A stretch of DNA of 38,048 nucleotides. Source: Halomonas sp. GTDB taxonomy: Bacteria; Pseudomonadota; Gammaproteobacteria; Pseudomonadales; Halomonadaceae. Made by a program: the position numbers and the translations under genes. Every line of letters begins with the position of its first letter. Position 1 is the first letter of the stretch. The stretch is from the NCBI RefSeq assembly GCF_007692655.1, contig NZ_REBQ01000158.1, positions 1 to 38,048 of the forward strand, given 5' to 3'. The notes beneath the pieces are model-generated. The model did not search any database. It was not told the DNA's origin and worked only from the letters and a program-made list of their open reading frames with translations. Positions 33,647 to 38,048 of this stretch are shown here, piece by piece.

Positions 33647-35437
33647 ATGAGAAAAGAGGCCAGTGGGCTGACCATGTTTGACGATACTCATCCGGAAGGG
33701 CCTTACGACAAGCTATCGCAAACGCCCGTTTCCAAAATATCGAACACAGAGTTAGCGCGTTTCATTGAGTTCATTGAGAAGTTTGAAAACGAGACCGAAT
33801 CAACACTTTCGATGTCGCCAGGGTACCGTGAGATGCGGATGTTGCTGCATGTGATGCGCAACCATCTAGCGGGCCGATTAACCACGCCCACTTCGCTGGC
33901 AGATGCCTCAGGACTAACGTACGGCACCGCCAAACGCGGGATTGAAAGCATTATGCAGCGAGGCCTTCTGATTTCGCGCCCACGCACTAAGACAGGAAAA
34001 ACCGTCTCGCTGCACCCTTCCCCACAGATGATAGAGGAGTGGGAAAGCTACGCGGAGCGCATCAAGGGCTTACTGGGCCCGCTGTTTGGGGTCGACCCCA
34101 GCTCGGAATCTGGCAGTAAGATATTTTTAGGCACGTCAGCGTCTCAGCAGGTGATCTCTACGCCCGCTGTGCTCTCCGCGCGGCTGGAGCTGAAAGGGGG
34201 CTTACGTGTGCTAGCGCATGCTGACCCTACGTTTATGGCCATGCATAATTTAAAACGGCAGCTGGAATCCATTTTCGGTCTGGAAATTCGCAATAAAGCG
34301 CGTTCAATTGATAACTTGCTGGATGATATTCTCGACAATGCTCGCTTGGCGAAATCCCGTTACGACATTGTTGCCTGCGACTTACCATGGTTTGGTGACT
34401 TGGTCTCGCAGGGCGTTTTGATGCCGCTAGACGCGCTCATCCAGCGCGATGGCTACGATCTTTCTGACTTCCACCCCATGGCGATTCAAAGCGCCGGCTA
34501 TGCGGGCTGCCAGTACGGTATACCGGTACAAACCACTCCTGAACTGCTCTGTTATCGCAAGGATATTTTGGCGGCTGCGCAGTTAACGCCCCCCAGCACC
34601 ACCGAGGCCTTGGTAAAAGTCGCAAGACACTTACACGACCCTGCGAAAGGGCGATACGGCATCGCTTGGAACGCCGCCCGTGGCACGCCGCTGGGGCACA
34701 CGTTTAGTTTTCTCATGGCTAAATTTGGCCAGCCCATTGTCGATCTACCGCTTCATGCAGGCGGCTTTGATTTTCAAAACGCCAGCGGTGAGCAGCTGCG
34801 CCCTATGTTTCAATCGGATGCTGCCCACCGAGCCTGCGAGTATATGCTGGATATTCTCAAATACTCCCCGCCGAACATTCTGAATATGTCCTGGTACGAA
34901 CGGGCGCAGTCCTATGCCTCGGGTGAGTCGTGCATGGCTTATTGCTACACGCTTTTGGCACCATTGATTGAGTTCGATAAGCGATCTCCGGCATACGGCA
35001 ATACCGGGTATTTATCCCATCCGGTGGGCAATCACGGCAGAGCGATTACGCCCATTGGTGGGTATGCGTTGGCGATACCTTCTAATTTATCTAAAGAGCG
35101 GGTGGAAGCCGTGTGGACGGCGTTAAAACATCTCACTTCGCCCAATATGTCTAAGCTCTACATCATGAATGGTAGCTTAGTTACCCCGCGTTTTAGCGTT
35201 AGCCAAGACCCTGAAGTGTCCGCGTTGTCGCCATTGATTACGATTGTCGATGATATGGCGAAGCAGGATGTTTTGCAGGCGTGGCCACGTCCGCCTGTGC
35301 CTGGCATTACGGAGCTTATCAGCATTGCAGGTAATGAGATTTTCGATGTGCTAGACGGGCGGCGCTCGATTAAAAAAGCCCTCTCTATTGCCCAAGAGCG
35401 TGCTGATAAGGTCATGCGAGAAAAGGGGCATTATTGA
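33647..35437 (+). CDS. Winged-helix DNA-binding protein fused to an extracellular-solute-binding domain; putative regulator
   Basis: The 596-residue protein has no signal peptide or membrane segment. An N-terminal winged-helix of MarR/GntR-like type (about residues 62-125) includes LADASGLTYGTAKRGIESIMQRGLL and a wing RPRTKTGKTVSLHP. From about residue 155 to the end it resembles SBP_bac_1 periplasmic binding proteins (ACDLPWFGDLVSQGVLMPLD, GYAGCQYGIPVQTTPELLCYRKD, TPIGGYALAIPSNLSKERVEAVW). The natural reading is a cytoplasmic one-component regulator whose sensor is a recruited solute-binding fold. I chose ATG 33647, with GGGAG just ahead; ATG 33674 is possible. It follows the catabolic operon and TauE and may regulate them. 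Confidence 0.85.
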   Translation: MRKEASGLTMFDDTHPEGPYDKLSQTPVSKISNTELARFIEFIEKFENETESTLSMSPGYREMRMLLHVMRNHLAGRLTTPTSLADASGLTYGTAKRGIESIMQRGLLISRPRTKTGKTVSLHPSPQMIEEWESYAERIKGLLGPLFGVDPSSESGSKIFLGTSASQQVISTPAVLSARLELKGGLRVLAHADPTFMAMHNLKRQLESIFGLEIRNKARSIDNLLDDILDNARLAKSRYDIVACDLPWFGDLVSQGVLMPLDALIQRDGYDLSDFHPMAIQSAGYAGCQYGIPVQTTPELLCYRKDILAAAQLTPPSTTEALVKVARHLHDPAKGRYGIAWNAARGTPLGHTFSFLMAKFGQPIVDLPLHAGGFDFQNASGEQLRPMFQSDAAHRACEYMLDILKYSPPNILNMSWYERAQSYASGESCMAYCYTLLAPLIEFDKRSPAYGNTGYLSHPVGNHGRAITPIGGYALAIPSNLSKERVEAVWTALKHLTSPNMSKLYIMNGSLVTPRFSVSQDPEVSALSPLITIVDDMAKQDVLQAWPRPPVPGITELISIAGNEIFDVLDGRRSIKKALSIAQERADKVMREKGHY

Positions 35438-35455
35438 GCAGGTGGAAGGGAGTGC

Positions 35456-35484
35456 CCCCCATACCTGAGAGCCAGGCATGGGGG
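35456..35484. terminator. Hairpin between convergent regulator and SDR genes
   Basis: CCCCCAT (35456-35462) and CCTG (35464-35467) pair with CAGG (35473-35476) and ATGGGGG (35478-35484). It sits between two convergent genes; without T-runs it is a probable, not certain, bidirectional terminator. Confidence 0.6.
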
Positions 35485-35506
35485 AAGTGGCTTCTTGATT
35501 TAATGC

Positions 35507-36310
35507 TTACTGCATGATCATGCCGCCATCAATCATCAGCAACTGCCCAGTCATGTAATCCGACTCTTGGCTGGCAAGGAACGATGCGGTGCCGACCACA
35601 TCTTCTGGGTAAGAGTAACGCTTCATCAGAATCATTTTCTCAGCCAGCTCGTCCATCGACTGGCCCTGCTTCTCAAATTTGCCGATGCTGACTAAGTCTT
35701 TATCCAACTGTTCCCAAAGCTCGGTGCGCACCACGCCTGGGGCATAGCCGTTAACGGTAATGTTGTGATCAACCAGTGCTTTCGCACCGCCGTTAATCAT
35801 CGCCAGCACGGCATGCTTGCTGCATGAGTAGGGCACTACATCGTCAAATGCCTGGCGGGAGAGAATCGAGCCCACGTTAATGATTTTATAAGGCCCGCTT
35901 TCTTTGCCCTGGCTAATCATTTGTTTAGCGGCTTCCTGCATACCGAGCAAGCAGCCCAGCGCATTAACATCCATAATTTGATGCCAATTTTCTTCAGTGA
36001 TATCAAGAAACATTAACGGCTTATTAATACCGGCATTATTAACCATCACGTTCAAACTGCCAAACGCCTCTACCGTGGCGTTAACGGCTGCCTGTATTTC
36101 TGCGCGGTTAGTGACATTTAGCTTAACAGCAATGGCATCGCCACCTTTTGCTTTGATGCGTTGAGCGACCTCTTCGCACCCCTCAATGTTGAGGTCTGCC
36201 ACGCAGACTTTAGCCCCTTGCGCGGCATAATGCTCAGCGACAGCCGCCCCCATGCCACGCGCAGCACCGGTAATGAGACAGTTTTTACCTTTAAGTCGAG
36301 AGTTATCCAT
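35507..36310 (-). CDS. Short-chain dehydrogenase/reductase
   Basis: The 267-residue classical SDR has the cofactor motif TGAARGMGAA, the acidic residue in VADLN that favours NAD over NADP, NNAG at NVMVNNAGI, the catalytic Ser in INVGSILSR and the YSCSK active-site motif. The C-terminus ends with MTGQLLMIDGGM. It resembles acetoin/butanediol, sorbitol or 3-hydroxybutyrate dehydrogenases, and the substrate is not defined. I chose ATG 36310, with AAGGTGA five bases upstream; the open frame extends to 36355 without a good site. It diverges from a beta-keto-acid cleavage enzyme, so it may oxidise a 3-hydroxyacid to the keto acid that enzyme uses (inference). Confidence 0.88.
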   Translation of the reverse strand: MDNSRLKGKNCLITGAARGMGAAVAEHYAAQGAKVCVADLNIEGCEEVAQRIKAKGGDAIAVKLNVTNRAEIQAAVNATVEAFGSLNVMVNNAGINKPLMFLDITEENWHQIMDVNALGCLLGMQEAAKQMISQGKESGPYKIINVGSILSRQAFDDVVPYSCSKHAVLAMINGGAKALVDHNITVNGYAPGVVRTELWEQLDKDLVSIGKFEKQGQSMDELAEKMILMKRYSYPEDVVGTASFLASQESDYMTGQLLMIDGGMIMQ

Positions 36311-36719
36311 GAGGTCACCTTGTAAGTTTTGTTTTGGGTCAGTATGCGCTGCCACCTAGGCACATCGTGTTGGTCGGGCGCAGGTAGGAAGCGCTAACAA
36401 GGACGTGCGTTGTTAAATCGGCGTTGCGAATAACAGAGGTGCAACCTTGTGATTGGCATTCTCAGGCCGTCTTGCCTCTAAGGACAGAGCGCCTCATTGT
36501 TAATATGACCAGATTGGACTTTTTTTCACTCCTTGCATTATGTAAAGCAAAAGGGGCGGTGTTTTAATCGCCCCAGTGACAGTAGATGCAGTCATTAATA
36601 GCTAACAAGAACGTATGCAAGTTATTGGCGCGCTTTTCTTAACGTTAGGTATTAGCCGTATTACATCTAACGCTTATTCCTATTGTTAGTTCTTCTTATA
36701 AAAATAAAGCGAGGTGCTT
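36311..36719. promoter_or_regulatory. Divergent promoter region between SDR and BKACE with repeated CTAACAA motifs
   Basis: GCTAACAAGGACGT (36393-36406) and GCTAACAAGAACGT (36601-36614) are near-identical direct repeats 208 bp apart. TTGTTAG (36683-36689) is the motif inverted. AACGTTAG (36641-36648) and CTAACG (36667-36672) form a further inverted pair. GGGGCG/CGCCCC (36553-36558/36569-36574) makes a stem that on the minus strand is followed by TTTT. No gene is seen. Confidence 0.45.
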
Positions 36720-37550
36720 ATGTCTCAGCCATGCATTATCTGTGTTGCCATTACGGGAAGTCTTCCACGCAAAGAGAATAATCCTGCGGTGCCTATTACA
36801 GTCAATGAGCAAATTGAAAGTACCCAGGCAGCCTTTGAAGCCGGTGCCAGTATTGCTCATTGCCATGTGCGTAACGACGACCAAACGCCTTCATCCGACC
36901 CGGAGAAGTTTGGCCGCCTGATGGAGGGGCTTGAGAAACACTGCCCAGGCATGATCATCCAGTTTTCCACCGGTGGCCGATCCGGGGCTGGCGAAGCTCG
37001 TGGCGGCATGCTGCCGCTTAAACCGGATATGGCTAGCCTGTCAGTGGGCTCAAATAATTTTCCCAGCCGCGTATACGAAAATCCTCCCCAACTGGTTGAG
37101 TGGTTGGCAGGCGAAATGCTCAAGTACAACGTCAAGCCTGAAATTGAGGCGTTCGATCTCTCGCACATCCATCAAGCGGTAGCGCTCTCAAAGCAGGGCA
37201 AGCTGAAAGCGCCACTTTACGTTCAGTTCGTTATGGGGGTTAAAAACTCAATGCCCGCCGACAAACACAGCTTTGACTTCTTCATTGAAACGCTCAAACG
37301 TCTAGCCCCCGACGCCCAGTGGTGCGGAGCAGGCATAGGAGCCAATCAATATCAGCTTAACGAGTGGTCGATTGCAGCAGGCGGCCATACCCGCACCGGG
37401 CTAGAGGATAACGTGCGGCTAGATCGCAATACATTAGCCGCCTCCAACGCAGTCCTTGTCGAAAGAACCGTCGCGCTATGCGAAAAATACCAGCGCCCTG
37501 TCGCCACCTGGCAGCAAGCCCGTGACATACTGGGGCTGCAAATGGCGTAA
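36720..37550 (+). CDS. Beta-keto acid cleavage enzyme (BKACE, DUF849)
   Basis: The 276-residue TIM-barrel protein belongs to the BKACE family (founding member Kce, 3-keto-5-aminohexanoate cleavage enzyme). These Zn enzymes condense a beta-keto acid with acetyl-CoA to give acetoacetate and a new acyl-CoA. Visible features are the metal pair His47/His49 in AHCHVRND, QFSTGGRSG, SLSVGSNNF, IEAFDLSHI, and the C-terminal GHTRTGLEDNVRLDR and ASNAVLVERTV blocks. Known substrates in the family include 3-oxoadipate and dehydrocarnitine; which one applies here cannot be read. I chose ATG 36720 with GAGG six bases ahead. A terminator follows. Confidence 0.9.
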   Translation: MSQPCIICVAITGSLPRKENNPAVPITVNEQIESTQAAFEAGASIAHCHVRNDDQTPSSDPEKFGRLMEGLEKHCPGMIIQFSTGGRSGAGEARGGMLPLKPDMASLSVGSNNFPSRVYENPPQLVEWLAGEMLKYNVKPEIEAFDLSHIHQAVALSKQGKLKAPLYVQFVMGVKNSMPADKHSFDFFIETLKRLAPDAQWCGAGIGANQYQLNEWSIAAGGHTRTGLEDNVRLDRNTLAASNAVLVERTVALCEKYQRPVATWQQARDILGLQMA

Positions 37551-37623
37551 GGTCATCGGCGTTTGTTGTGACTGAGATGAAACATTGGCAGCAAAAGTTA
37601 GCGTGCCTGTTTTAGCTATCTTG

Positions 37624-37657
37624 AAAAGTCCTTTATCGAAAGGGCTTTTTCTTTTTT
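37624..37657 (+). terminator. Intrinsic terminator of the BKACE gene
   Basis: AAAAGTCCTTT (37624-37634) pairs with AAAGGGCTTTT (37639-37649) around loop ATCG, and the 3' side runs into TTTTTCTTTTTTT. Confidence 0.85.
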
Positions 37658-37880
37658 TGCTCTATCTCTTCCAGCCGCCAGTATTTAGCTCAACGGGTGT
37701 ATGTCACTTCTGGTTTGCCCGGTTCTTGGGACACCAGCGCCCGTCACTAGTTAGATAAGATACTGTTCATGGCCCTATACGCGGTGCTCAGGCGCTTTAC
37801 TTATGTCCTGCGGCAAAGGGCTGATTATCTAAATGTTTTTTATGACGTAACTTTATTACCGGAGCAAACGTTCTTTTATT

Positions 37881-37977
37881 TTATGTCATCTAAGAGTGGA
37901 AAAGTTATGTCATTTTGGAGTGGAGCTTCGATGTAAGTGACTGATTTTAAGATTTGGTTATGTCAGGTTGAAGTGGA
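37881..37977 (+). repeat. Three direct copies of a 20-bp motif, possible transposon end
   Basis: TTATGTCATCTAAGAGTGGA (37881-37900), TTATGTCATTTTGGAGTGGA (37905-37924) and TTATGTCAGGTTGAAGTGGA (37958-37977) share TTATGTCA and AGTGGA around a variable middle. Their starts are 24 and 53 bp apart. Such multiple same-orientation sites occur at the ends of IS21-, Tn7- and Mu-like elements, where the transposase binds; no transposase gene is inside the window, so this is only a possibility. The surrounding 37658-38048 is AT-rich and holds no supportable gene. Confidence 0.55.
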
Positions 37978-38048
37978 AACGACAATTTTTGATGTTCTCA
38001 TCTGTCGCTCTCACCTTTCGCTCTAACTTATGCTTGGTACGCTTCCCA

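Noticed and set aside
1..38048. CRISPR arrays, prophage genes and known defence systems
   Set aside because: No regularly spaced direct repeats of CRISPR type and no phage or defence protein families were seen; the only tandem arrays are the 15-bp repeat at 20980 and the motif at 37881.

Overview
The window looks like chromosomal DNA of a moderately halophilic gammaproteobacterium, most likely Halomonadaceae (Halomonas or a close relative). I infer this from three things: a complete choline-to-glycine-betaine locus, rather acidic protein sequences, and gammaproteobacterial versions of GlpR, BetI, RutE, tRNA-Met and 4.5S RNA. This taxonomic call rests on recalled family resemblance, not on a search.

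Left part (1-13.9 kb): the tail of a Sel1-repeat protein, a strongly folded ~300-nt leader, an SLC13/RCK permease, then a glycerol regulon. glpR and glpK read rightward. A leftward operon in the order glpS-glpT-glpP-glpQ-glpU-glpV-glpD encodes an ATP-driven glycerol importer plus glycerol-3-phosphate dehydrogenase. There is no glpF channel in the window. Two GlpR-like palindromes exactly 22 bp apart lie upstream of glpS. Import, phosphorylation (GlpK), oxidation to dihydroxyacetone phosphate (GlpD) and control (GlpR) are therefore all present.

Middle part (14-22.3 kb): fadE (fatty acyl-CoA dehydrogenase), then leftward betI-betB-betA, which turns choline into glycine betaine. A choline-binding protein (choX) diverges from betI across a BetI-type palindrome and a 15-bp tandem repeat. 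A 142-bp element with perfect 12-bp terminal inverted repeats sits between betB and betA. Next come tRNA-Met and the 4.5S signal-recognition-particle RNA, probably on one transcript.

Right part (23-32.8 kb): a nine-gene rightward operon combines a CUT2 (ribose-type) ABC importer with maleylacetate reductase, a COG0402 amidohydrolase, a beta-hydroxyacid dehydrogenase, a hydroxyquinol-type intradiol dioxygenase and a RutE-like nitroreductase. A strong terminator closes it. This looks like an uncharacterised catabolic pathway passing through hydroxyquinol, maleylacetate and 3-oxoadipate. It is followed by a TauE/SafE exporter and an unusual 596-residue protein that joins a winged-helix DNA-binding domain to a cytoplasmic extracellular-solute-binding domain, a likely regulator. 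A divergent SDR / beta-keto-acid cleavage enzyme (BKACE) pair follows.

The right edge is AT-rich and carries three direct copies of a 20-bp motif, which looks like the end of a transposable element continuing beyond the window.
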